Assembly (NCBI GenBank): GCA_004028495.1
Contig: MTKS01000088.1
Coordinates: forward strand, 1-6,522
Direction: 5' to 3'
Origin: Candidatus Electrothrix marina
GTDB taxonomy: Bacteria; Desulfobacterota; Desulfobulbia; Desulfobulbales; Desulfobulbaceae
DNA: 6,522 bases
Within the stretch, counting starts at the first letter, position 1. Every line of letters begins with the position of its first letter. This document shows, piece by piece, positions 1-5,204 of the stretch. A program made the translations under genes and the position numbers. The notes beneath the pieces were generated by a model. It searched no databases, had not been told where the DNA came from, and was given only the letters and a program-made list of their open reading frames with translations.

Positions 1-126
1 TGGGGAATTGGGTATTTGTCGGGGATAATTGAAGAGGATGGAGAGGGACAGCCCTTCGGGGGGGGGAAGGCTGGGTTTGTTGCGTTTCTGGGCTTTATGG
101 AGGAGGTGACAAACGAGCTTGCTTAA
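1..126 (+). CDS. C-terminal fragment of an unrecognised protein (5' end outside window)
   Basis: Frame 1 is open from the window edge to the TAA at 124-126, giving the last 41 residues of a longer protein. The tail is rich in Gly and acidic residues (EEDGEG, then PFGGGKAG) and ends in a hydrophobic/amphipathic stretch (FVAFLGFMEE). The other two forward frames both carry a stop within the first 30 bases, which supports frame 1. Nine consecutive G at 58-66 encode Gly-Gly-Gly, so a change of one base in this run would alter the C-terminus. The next reading frame, an MNT remnant, begins directly after the stop. I do not recognise the family and assign no function. Confidence 0.5.
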   Translation, partial: WGIGYLSGIIEEDGEGQPFGGGKAGFVAFLGFMEEVTNELA

Positions 127-324
127 TTGGACTCTGACCTTAATTACCAACATCCGTTGGACGGGGGGATCATAACAAAGCTGAAGAATGATCTGTATGA
201 TATTGAACTGGAAAATAATGAGGTGGTGAGCAGTATTATACGGAGGAGGAAGGAGTGGTCTTCGCCTGAATACAATGCCTTGCCGTTCAAAAAGGCGGTG
301 GAGAGAGAGGGTATAGAGTTATGA
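127..324 (+). pseudogene. 3' fragment of an MNT-type nucleotidyltransferase (antitoxin) gene
   Basis: The frame ends in the signature of small MNT antitoxins: HPLDGG..TKLKNDLYDIELE, then SSIIRRRKEW and a C-terminus PFKKAVEREGIEL. MNT proteins of this kind (MntA-like) normally pair with a HEPN toxin and can transfer AMP to it. The N-terminal catalytic half (GS...DxD) is missing: only DSD remains at 130-138, followed by an altered stretch, and the sequence before it belongs to another reading frame. The 65-residue frame has only a TTG at 127 and no clear ribosome-binding site, so it is probably not translated as a functional protein. The stop overlaps an ATG (ATGA at 321-324), the usual coupling to a downstream HEPN gene, but no HEPN follows: that frame closes after about 30 codons with no HEPN features. 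Positions 151-210 match 1319-1378 at about 80% identity (48 of 60 by eye). Confidence 0.75.
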
Positions 325-358
325 GATTATACATCAAGTTATCGATAGCCTCGGCACA

Positions 359-811
359 TCATTCATGCTGCGCCGCTCCCGGATTTACCGTCAACAGCAG
401 ATTCTCAAACGGTTGATGGTTCTTCCAGCGATAGGTATGAAAGTCGCGTTGATCCGTCGATAGAATACGTCCATGACCAAGATATTCCGCCAAAACCACC
501 AGCGACGCATCAGCCAGATCCATTGGCAGATCAGCGTATTTTCGCATCAGTTCGGCAACCCGCTCTGAATGTTCCGTATTCAACTCGAAAACGGAAAACA
601 CGCCCTGCCGATATTTTTCAATAAACTTCTGCTGCGCGGAAATCCCGGCTCTTGCCAGCAGTAAATGACAGGTTTCCGTCATCACCGCACAGGTCGTAAT
701 CATCCGTTCATTTTGCTTCGATAATTCGGCAAGACGTTGTTTCGCCAATTCGTGATGCTTGTCTTTCGGATATGCCAAGGCAACCCATAAACCGGTATCA
801 GCGATAACCAT
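359..811 (-). CDS. vapC: PIN-domain ribonuclease toxin, VapC family
   Basis: A 150-residue protein, close to the usual VapC length. PIN-domain toxins are Mg-dependent RNases that cleave tRNA or rRNA when freed from their antitoxin. The acidic active-site set is complete: Asp5 in IADTG near the N-terminus, Glu46 in MTETCHLL, Asp98 and Asp101 in PMDLADASLV, and Asp120/Asp123 in STDQRDF. The start at 811 is supported by its position at the beginning of the PIN fold and by a 14-base overlap with the antitoxin gene, whose stop is at 798-800. No strong Shine-Dalgarno sequence precedes the start, which suggests translational coupling. The gene looks intact, with no frameshift or missing catalytic residue. 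It lies between two MNT-gene remnants, so the vapBC cassette probably entered or was rearranged into an older toxin-antitoxin locus. The RNA target cannot be read from sequence. Confidence 0.9.
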   Translation of the reverse strand: MVIADTGLWVALAYPKDKHHELAKQRLAELSKQNERMITTCAVMTETCHLLLARAGISAQQKFIEKYRQGVFSVFELNTEHSERVAELMRKYADLPMDLADASLVVLAEYLGHGRILSTDQRDFHTYRWKNHQPFENLLLTVNPGAAQHE

Positions 812-1067
812 ATTTTTTCTCTAAAATTCCGGTCAGCTCGTTTTTATAGGTTTGTGAAAGGCGGGTTTCGTCACTGTTGGCACAGCCGATAAAATCCGAT
901 TTCAGCAACAGTTTCAGAGGATTTTCCGCACTTCCGGCTTCGGATGCACCTTGATGCCGTTGAGCAATCAAAACGCGCAACGCAGCTTCGATGACAGCCT
1001 GAGCGGATTGCAGACCACTGACTTGTTGCGCTCTTTTCAAAAGTATATCATTTATATTCAATTGCAT
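798..1067 (-). CDS. vapB: VapB-like ribbon-helix-helix antitoxin
   Basis: An 89-residue protein directly upstream of and overlapping vapC. The N-terminal MQLNINDILLKRAQQVSG, followed by AQAVIEAALRVLI, fits the beta strand plus two helices of a VapB-type ribbon-helix-helix DNA-binding domain (residues about 1-35). The middle (residues 38-50) looks like a flexible linker. The C-terminal part, with SDFIGC and then LSQTYKNELTGILEKK, is the expected toxin-wrapping segment. The start at 1067 is well supported by AAGGAGG six bases upstream. By analogy with the family, VapB would neutralise VapC and, with it, repress its own promoter. I class it as VapB-like from layout and fold pattern; the exact antitoxin subfamily is uncertain. 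Confidence 0.85.
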   Translation of the reverse strand: MQLNINDILLKRAQQVSGLQSAQAVIEAALRVLIAQRHQGASEAGSAENPLKLLLKSDFIGCANSDETRLSQTYKNELTGILEKKYGYR

Positions 1068-1072
1068 GACAT

Positions 1073-1079
1073 CCTCCTT
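1073..1079 (-). promoter_or_regulatory. Strong ribosome-binding site of vapB
   Basis: The minus strand reads AAGGAGG followed by five bases (ATGTC) and the vapB ATG at 1067. This near-perfect Shine-Dalgarno sequence decides the vapB start, and contrasts with the weak site before vapC. It suggests higher translation of antitoxin than toxin. Confidence 0.8.
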
Positions 1080-1171
1080 GCAACCTTGAGACGGCTGCTG
1101 TCTGCCAGCCCTTGCGGACGGAATCTCTTCAATCCTAGTGTTCTTTTATGCAGGCCTTTTTCCATATTCTT

Positions 1172-1200
1172 ATGGTAACTTATTTGGTTAATCAGGTCAA
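1172..1200 (-). promoter_or_regulatory. Candidate sigma70 promoter for vapBC
   Basis: On the minus strand TTGACC (1195-1200) is followed after exactly 17 bases by TACCAT (1172-1177), a fair match to -35 and -10 elements. It points toward vapB and would give a leader of roughly 100 bases. It lies inside the first codons of the MNT remnant on the opposite strand. The -10 element is only a partial match, so the call is tentative. Confidence 0.35.
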
Positions 1201-1378
1201 GATCCTGCATCAGGTGCGGGAGGAAGTACATCGTCTGCTTCCTGATGCGAAAGTCATTCTGCACGGTTCCCGTGCCCGCCAATGCAGCCCGGCAGGACTC
1301 TGACCCGGATTTTCTGATCATCCGTTGGACAGAGAGGGCGTAACAAAGCTGAAGGATGGGCTGTATGAAATTGCATTG
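1172..1378 (+). pseudogene. 5' fragment of an MNT nucleotidyltransferase gene with two frameshifts
   Basis: The ATG at 1172 opens a 43-codon frame reading MVTYLVNQVKILHQVREEV, then HRLLPDAKVILHGSRAR, the N-terminus and GS-containing loop of a minimal nucleotidyltransferase (Gly32-Ser33). The frame fails at about 1278-1280 and runs to a TGA at 1301-1303. Reading on in the next frame from 1281 gives NAARQDSDPDFLI, the catalytic DxD segment, with Pro where this family usually has Trp. A second shift near 1318 restores HPLDREGVTKLKDGLYEI from 1319. Resemblance to the other copy ends at about 1378, just before the convergent Fic gene ends at 1399. The missing C-terminal part is what survives at 127-324. 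The gene is clearly dead: two frameshifts and a lost 3' end. Confidence 0.8.
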
Positions 1379-1398
1379 TTTCGTGTGCGGGATTTCGT

Positions 1399-2181
1399 TC
1401 AGAACAATCTTTCTTTACTCTTCTGCCAGGCAGCAAACTCCGCAGGCCGGATGCGGTAACGGGCAATAATTCCCATATGTAGACGGCTGATTTCTTTTTT
1501 GACCATTTCCACAAAAGCTAGCCGCTCTGCCTGAGCAAGTCGCCTGTCAGCATAACTGCTGATGACCGCTTCAGCATCCAGGCGACAATTCTGGACTATA
1601 TCACCTATGAGTTCATGCATCTCTTTTCTATAACGCAGCCTGAGCGGGTCTGGGTCTGCCAAACTTTTCCTGACCGCATTGTACTCATTTGCTGAGCGTT
1701 CGTAGGCCCATATAAAGAGGTCACGCAGCAGTTCATGCCGATTCATTTCATAGATTCCCAATTGGGCGTCAATATAGGCGCGTTCAGGCACATCCAGGAA
1801 CGTCAGTGGACAAAGGTTGTTTTTGATGAGGGAGATATTTGCACCGAGCCGGGATACTCTTTTGTTGACATCCTCAAAAGGCTGTAGATAGGGCAGTTGC
1901 ACCATAATAAAAAATGCCTGCTCAAAAGGATCTTGGATTGTCGCTGCCTTATTGATGATTTCCCGGAAACATTCTTCTATGAGTTGCGGCATTGCAAGCG
2001 GCACATACACTGAACCGCCGATATGTACGGGGCGCCAGCGCAATCGTCCACTGCTTTCCGGATCAGGCATCAGGTTTTCTGACAACAGTCCGTGGAGACT
2101 GAGAAAGGTATAGGTGTCAAAGCCAATGTCCTCAGCGCCATCAATAAGAAGTTCGATTGCCGCTTTGTGGTTGAGGATCAT
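1399..2181 (-). pseudogene. Fic-domain protein, C-terminal part (catalytic core) after a frameshift
   Basis: This 260-residue frame carries the Fic core and continues the gene that starts at 2813. Fic proteins usually transfer AMP from ATP onto hydroxyl side chains of target proteins. Visible parts are the QMILNHKAAIE helix, GRLRWRPVHIGG and the flap strand SVYVPLAMP (residues 45-64), then the Fic loop QPFEDVNKRVSR (residues 100-111; Gln100 codon at 1882-1884). The canonical loop is HPFxDGNGRxxR. Here the catalytic His is Gln, the first Gly is Val and the second is Lys, while Asp104, Asn106, Arg108 and Arg111 remain. This fits a divergent Fic subfamily with a QPF or QAF loop that I recall but cannot verify here. 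The ATG at 2181 is internal to the conserved fold; in-frame sequence continues upstream of it to about 2225, so it is unlikely to be a true start. The stop lies about 20 bases past the MNT remnant on the other strand. Confidence 0.8.
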
Positions 2182-2213
2182 TTGTGCTTCCTGGGCACCC
2201 TCGGAGTCTGCGC

Positions 2214-2813
2214 TTACCTGCCTTCAGCGTATTGGCCCAGTGCAATGAGGCGTTCTGTGTCGAGTCGGGAGTAGGTGTTCCCCTCCAGGCGGCTGGAGGC
2301 CCAGGATAGGTCAATCAGCAATCGGCTTAAAATCGCGCGGCCATAGGTGCCCGCAGGATGTTTTTGTTTTTCTGTTTCACCAATGTGATAGAGATGGGCA
2401 CGGAGCGAATCGTCCAGGTAATTTGTTTTGCCAGGAATATAATCACTCAAAAAGCCCCGTTCATAGCCTACCGGAGTTCGGCCTGTGCGGCTTTGTCGAA
2501 CATAGGCCATAATTTCCCGGCCTTCTCTGGAGATAGGAATATAACGCTCATAATCTTCCCTAGCCTTATCATCTGTGGGAGTTATCAGCTTGTCATGCTG
2601 GTCTGCAGACAGTCTGTAGAGCGTTGCTCGACCCTTACCGACAATGGATATGTGTCCTTCAACAACCAGTGCCGTTAGCCAGCGTTGAACTGTTCGTTTG
2701 TGAGGAGGGGCTTGCAAGCTCTGTATAATTTGCCTGACATCGGCACCCTGTGGATTGTCGGCTAAAATCCCCAGAACTTCTTTCTGTTGCCGAGTCAAGT
2801 CAGTTTTTGCCAT
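2214..2813 (-). pseudogene. Fic-domain protein, N-terminal part: winged helix plus inhibitory helix, frameshifted
   Basis: The ATG at 2813 is preceded by AAGGA with seven bases spacing, and opens a 199-residue frame. Residues about 7-70 (TRQQKEVLGILADNPQGADV, then TVQRWLTALVVEGHISIVGKG) look like a winged helix-turn-helix with a beta wing, a DNA-binding domain found at the N-terminus of some Fic proteins. Residues 173-178 read SSRLEG, matching the (S/T)xxxE(G/N) inhibitory-helix motif that regulates Fic enzymes. The frame stops at 2214-2216 just after QYAEGR. The -1 frame carries on without a stop as RQVSADSEGAQEAQMILNHK into the C-terminal part, so one base has been lost near 2217-2228, or there is a read error. 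Joined, the gene covers 1399-2813, about 471 residues. No slippery heptamer is evident at the junction, so decay or sequencing error is likelier than programmed frameshifting. Confidence 0.8.
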
Positions 2814-2820
2814 CTTTATT

Positions 2821-2825
2821 TCCTT
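2821..2825 (-). promoter_or_regulatory. Ribosome-binding site of the Fic gene
   Basis: The minus strand reads AAGGA followed by seven bases and the ATG at 2813. It supports that codon as the start of the winged-helix/Fic protein. Confidence 0.6.
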
Positions 2826-2859
2826 GGTTCAACGTTGGGAGATGAATTGCCCTACTAAA

Positions 2860-2902
2860 TCGCGACATATTGCGACAGTCATTGTGTCGTTATTTGTCGC
2901 GA
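2860..2902. promoter_or_regulatory. Palindromic operator with four phased half-sites upstream of the Fic gene
   Basis: Two 18-base arms at 2860-2877 and 2885-2902 are inverted copies of each other with 15 of 18 positions matching, around a 7-base spacer. Each arm holds two copies of a shorter word: GCGACA at 2862-2867 and 2872-2877, then TGTCGT at 2885-2890 and TGTCGC at 2895-2900. Within each arm the two words are exactly 10 bases apart, one helical turn, so two dimers could bind the same DNA face. The site begins 47 bases upstream of the Fic start, where a promoter would be expected. The obvious candidate ligand is the winged helix of the Fic protein itself (autoregulation). That link is inference; another regulator, or the divergent gene at 3181, could be involved. 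Confidence 0.6.
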
Positions 2903-3168
2903 AAGGCAAGGAGAAAGAGAAGGGGTAAAATTGTGAACTATAAGGAGGAGATCATTCGCTACGGAAAAAGATGGTCTGGCCCTGATTAGCCACGATTAGC
3001 CAAAAAAAGGCCAACCTTCATGAGGGTAATATTAGCCGTTTCAAGTTGAAATTATCTGATTTCAGGAAATGCTAGAGACTGTTATGTTGATAATCAATGA
3101 CCGGAAAGACCGACAGGAAATATCGATCGCTAGTCTGAGGTGAAAGGAAAAAACCTTCTGCGTGTACC
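2903..3168. other. Intergenic region between the Fic operator and the AAA/PD-(D/E)XK gene
   Basis: No gene of convincing size is present. A weak 18-codon frame starts at GTG 2933 after AGGGG (2921-2925), reads VNYKEEIIRYGKRWSGPD and stops at 2987-2989; it may be a gene remnant. AAGGAGGAG at 2942-2950 is a strong Shine-Dalgarno-like sequence with no ATG, GTG or TTG at a suitable distance. A 10-base near-tandem repeat (GATTAGCCAC/GATTAGCCAA) occupies 2984-3003. A short inverted repeat TGAAAT/ATTTCA lies at 3047-3052 and 3059-3064. TTGAAA at 3046-3051 could be a -35 element for the downstream gene, but no good -10 follows at the right distance. Confidence 0.4.
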
Positions 3169-3170
3169 TT

Positions 3171-3174
3171 GAGG
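3171..3174 (+). promoter_or_regulatory. Ribosome-binding site deciding the start at 3181
   Basis: GAGG lies six bases before ATG 3181. An upstream in-frame TTG at 3169 has no such site and would add four residues (MRNS) not expected in this family, so the ATG at 3181 is preferred. Confidence 0.6.
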
Positions 3175-3180
3175 AACAGT

Positions 3181-4749
3181 ATGAAAAAGTTAGGTTTAGG
3201 AGTTCAAGAATTCTCGAAATTCAAGAAAAACAATCTGATCTATGTGGACAAGACTGAGCTGATCCATAGACTCATAGATGACGGAAGCTATTACTTTCTT
3301 TCCCGGCCCCGGCGATTCGGTAAATCCCTGCTGGTCAGCACTATGGAGGAGCTGTTTTCTGGCAATAAAGAATCCTTTGAGCATTGCTGGATCTATGATC
3401 AATGGGATTGGGAGAAAAAATACCCGGTGATTACGTTAAGTTTTTCAAAGATAGCCTATCAGGAACAGGGGCTTAAGAAGGCTTTAGAGCGTCTTCTTTG
3501 CCGAGAGGCCGCGAAGCACGGGATTCAGCTTGAGAGCACGAATTACAGCGATCAGTTTTTAGAATTAATTGAAACTCTGGGCAATAAAATCCCTGTGGTG
3601 GTACTCATAGATGAGTATGATAAGCCCATCATTGATTACTTGGAACAGTCGCAGTTAGGGCAGGCGCAGGAGAACCGGAAAATTCTGAAAACCCTCTATG
3701 CCGGAATCAAAGATCAGGACAGGTATCTGCGCTTTTTTTTCATGACCGGAGTCTCAAAGTTCAGCAAGGTCTCCATCTTCAGCGATCTGAATCATCTCAC
3801 GGACATCACCATTTCCAGGCATTTTTCCGGTATTTCAGGATATACCAAAGCGGAAATTCAGCAATTCTACCCGGACTACCTGACTGCTCTCAGTCGGGAA
3901 TTCGCCTGCTCCGAAGCGGAGATCATGGAGGACGTCACCCAATGGTATAACGGCTACTCCTGGGACGGCAGAACCTTTGTCTTTAACCCTTACTCAATTA
4001 TCAGTCTGTTTTTTCATCAGATGTTCAAAAATTTCTGGTTTGAGACCGGCAGTCCGACCTTTCTGATCAAGAAGATAAAGGAGGCTGATACAAAGATTCA
4101 TGAACCCATCAACAGGGAAGTTAACGAGAACACCTTTATCAAGTACGATATCGACCATCTCAATACCACCGCCATCATGTTTCAGGCTGGCTATCTGACC
4201 ATAAAGGATGCGGACTGGAGAAAGAATACTTATCGACTTGATTTTCCCAACAAGGAAGTCCGTGATTCCTTTCTCAACTTTGCAGTGGAGCATTATGCGG
4301 ACAGCTCACCGGACGAGATGAGCTATATCACGGAACTCCTGCTTGAAGCCCTTGCCTGCAATGAGATGGAGCGTTTTTTAACAGCCTTACAGGCCCTGTT
4401 CAGTTCCATCACCGTGAAACAGCTGGACAAGGTCAAGGAGTACGAGGGTTTTTATCATTCTGTTATCTATATTGTCCTAAGACTGCTGGGCATCAAAATC
4501 CAGTGTGAGGTGCAGTCGAGCTTTGGCAGTACCGATGCGGTGATCATGAATGAGGAGTACATCTACGTGCTGGAATTTAAAATGGGCACCGCTGCATCAG
4601 CGCTGGAGCAGATCAAACAGAGGAAATACCATGCTCCCTATCTGGCCGACAAGAGAGAGCTGGTGCTTGTCGGGTTCGGCTTTGACAAGACAGAACGAAA
4701 CCTGACCGAGGTGCTTGTTGAGCAGGTCGTGGCCCCATCCAGCTCGTGA
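3181..4749 (+). CDS. AAA-ATPase-like / PD-(D/E)XK nuclease-superfamily protein
   Basis: A 522-residue protein with the two-part architecture of the AAA-ATPase_like (PF09820) plus PDDEXK_9 (PF08011) family, common in multiple copies in Bacteroidetes, Firmicutes and Desulfobacterota. The N-terminus (KKLGLGVQEFSKF, then LIYVDKTELIHRLI) is typical. RPRRFGKS at residues 42-49 is the P-loop variant, and VVVLIDEYDKPI, with Asp144-Glu145, is Walker B. FFMTGVSKFS and ITISRHFSGISGYT follow as family landmarks. The C-terminal nuclease core has Asp452 (GSTDAVI), Glu465 and Lys467 (LEFKMG), the D...ExK pattern, so both active sites look complete. The biological role of this family is not established; mobile-element or defence roles are inferred from distribution. 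The gene stands alone, diverging from the Fic gene. Its last residues (VAPSSS) and stop fall at a stretch resembling the MNT gene (4743-4768), so the 3' end may be rearranged. Confidence 0.9.
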   Translation: MKKLGLGVQEFSKFKKNNLIYVDKTELIHRLIDDGSYYFLSRPRRFGKSLLVSTMEELFSGNKESFEHCWIYDQWDWEKKYPVITLSFSKIAYQEQGLKKALERLLCREAAKHGIQLESTNYSDQFLELIETLGNKIPVVVLIDEYDKPIIDYLEQSQLGQAQENRKILKTLYAGIKDQDRYLRFFFMTGVSKFSKVSIFSDLNHLTDITISRHFSGISGYTKAEIQQFYPDYLTALSREFACSEAEIMEDVTQWYNGYSWDGRTFVFNPYSIISLFFHQMFKNFWFETGSPTFLIKKIKEADTKIHEPINREVNENTFIKYDIDHLNTTAIMFQAGYLTIKDADWRKNTYRLDFPNKEVRDSFLNFAVEHYADSSPDEMSYITELLLEALACNEMERFLTALQALFSSITVKQLDKVKEYEGFYHSVIYIVLRLLGIKIQCEVQSSFGSTDAVIMNEEYIYVLEFKMGTAASALEQIKQRKYHAPYLADKRELVLVGFGFDKTERNLTEVLVEQVVAPSSS

Positions 4750-4768
4750 CCGCAATGCAACCCGGCAG
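4743..4768 (+). repeat. Short stretch resembling the MNT catalytic-loop coding sequence
   Basis: This 26-base stretch aligns to 1269-1295 in the MNT remnant (the part encoding SRAR and NAAR) with about 23 of 27 columns identical and one gap. It overlaps the end of the AAA/PD-(D/E)XK gene, including its stop codon, and runs into the left arm of the REPIN-like element. It is probably a relic of an MNT gene, but at this length chance similarity is not fully excluded. Confidence 0.45.
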
Positions 4769-4858
4769 CCACGTAGGTCTGATTGAGTTGAGCGAAATCA
4801 GACAGTTTGAGCAAAGAGATGTCCGCTTTCGTTGCACTCAAGCGGACCTACATGGCTG
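4766..4858. repeat. REPIN-like element: two inverted palindromic repeats
   Basis: Two 37-base arms (4766-4802 and 4822-4858) are inverted copies with about 28 of 37 positions matching, separated by 19 bases. Each arm is itself a hairpin: GTCTGATT (4777-4784) pairs perfectly with AATCAGAC (4796-4803), and GTCCGCTT (4821-4828) pairs perfectly with AAGCGGAC (4840-4847), each with an 11-base loop. The outer ends share GTAGGTC. This is the layout of a REP doublet (REPIN), elements usually mobilised in trans by RAYT (IS200-like) transposases; none is present here. The GTAGGT...GAGCGAA pattern resembles widely dispersed palindromic repeats of bacterial genomes. Lying between the convergent ends of the AAA gene and the HEPN/MNT pair, it may also act as a transcription terminator or RNA-stability element. 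Confidence 0.7.
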
Positions 4859-4880
4859 TTCAAAAAGGCGGTGGAGAGAG
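4858..4880 (+). repeat. 23-base exact copy of the MNT gene 3' end
   Basis: These 23 bases are identical to 285-307, the part of the left-hand MNT remnant that encodes FKKAVER near its C-terminus. An exact 23-base match is far beyond chance in a window this size. It starts at the right edge of the REPIN-like element and stops just before the 3' end of the converging MNT gene at 4894. Confidence 0.65.
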
Positions 4881-4893
4881 TTTTGTCTCAAAT

Positions 4894-5204
4894 TCAGGAG
4901 TCCTGTATCAGAATTCCGTTTTTCATTATTTCCTTCAGAAAACCACTTTGGTCATGTTTTCTTTCGAGAAGAACCGGTTCAATTCTGTCGTCGACTTCTC
5001 TTCTGATTCTCCAGAGCAGCGGTCTGGTGGAAAAATAATCCCCCCCTGTATCTCATCAACTATTATGGCGACATCCACATCGCTGTCTTCCCGTTGAGTT
5101 CCTCGCGCATAAGAACCGAAGAGCATCATTTTATCAAATGACATATATTGTGACAGGAGACGCTTGTATTGTACCAGTTTCCTTATAACCTCTTCTTTAT
5201 CCAT
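4894..5204 (-). pseudogene. MNT-domain nucleotidyltransferase (HEPN-associated antitoxin), frameshifted at a G run
   Basis: The ATG at 5204 has AAAGGA nine bases upstream and overlaps the end of the HEPN gene by 22 bases. Residues 28-50 contain GSYARGTQREDSDVDVAIIV, the GS-x10-DxD nucleotidyltransferase motif with Ser31, Asp42 and Asp44. MntA-type antitoxins use this site to AMPylate their HEPN toxin. After VDEIQ the frame reaches seven G (5040-5046, C on the plus strand) and then reads unlikely sequence to a stop at 4935. One frame over, from about 5041, the family-like C-terminus appears: DYFSTRPLLWRIRREVDDRI, then EPVLLERKHDQ and NGILIQDS, with a stop at 4894-4896. Restored, the protein would be about 103 residues, normal for the family. 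A one-base length change in the G run explains the break; it could be decay, slippage or a sequencing error. This MNT is a different subfamily from the remnants at 127-324 and 1172-1378. Confidence 0.8.

Noticed and set aside
951..1178. 75-codon plus-strand frame across vapB and its upstream region
   Set aside because: It lies antisense to a well-supported vapB with a strong ribosome-binding site, and its translation shows no recognisable domain.
1058..1321. 87-codon minus-strand frame upstream of vapB
   Set aside because: It overlaps the MNT remnant on the other strand and the vapB start, its product has no recognised motif, and it would run through the vapB leader. Treated as a shadow frame.
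2170..2230. Programmed -1 frameshift in the Fic gene
   Set aside because: No slippery heptamer or clear downstream structure is visible at the junction. Mutation or sequencing error is simpler.
2358..2678. 106-codon plus-strand frame
   Set aside because: It is antisense to the winged-helix part of the Fic gene, which has clear domain support. The hydrophobic and Cys-rich translation is typical of an opposite-strand shadow.
2984..3003. Tandem GATTAGCC words considered as a CRISPR-like or satellite repeat
   Set aside because: There are only two copies of 10 bases, with no spacers and no further units.
3994..4293. 99-codon minus-strand frame
   Set aside because: It is entirely inside the AAA/PD-(D/E)XK gene on the other strand and has no domain evidence.
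4613..5097. Several overlapping 67-96-codon frames around the AAA gene end and the REPIN-like element
   Set aside because: They cross the REPIN-like inverted repeat and the converging MNT gene in alternative frames, and none shows family motifs.
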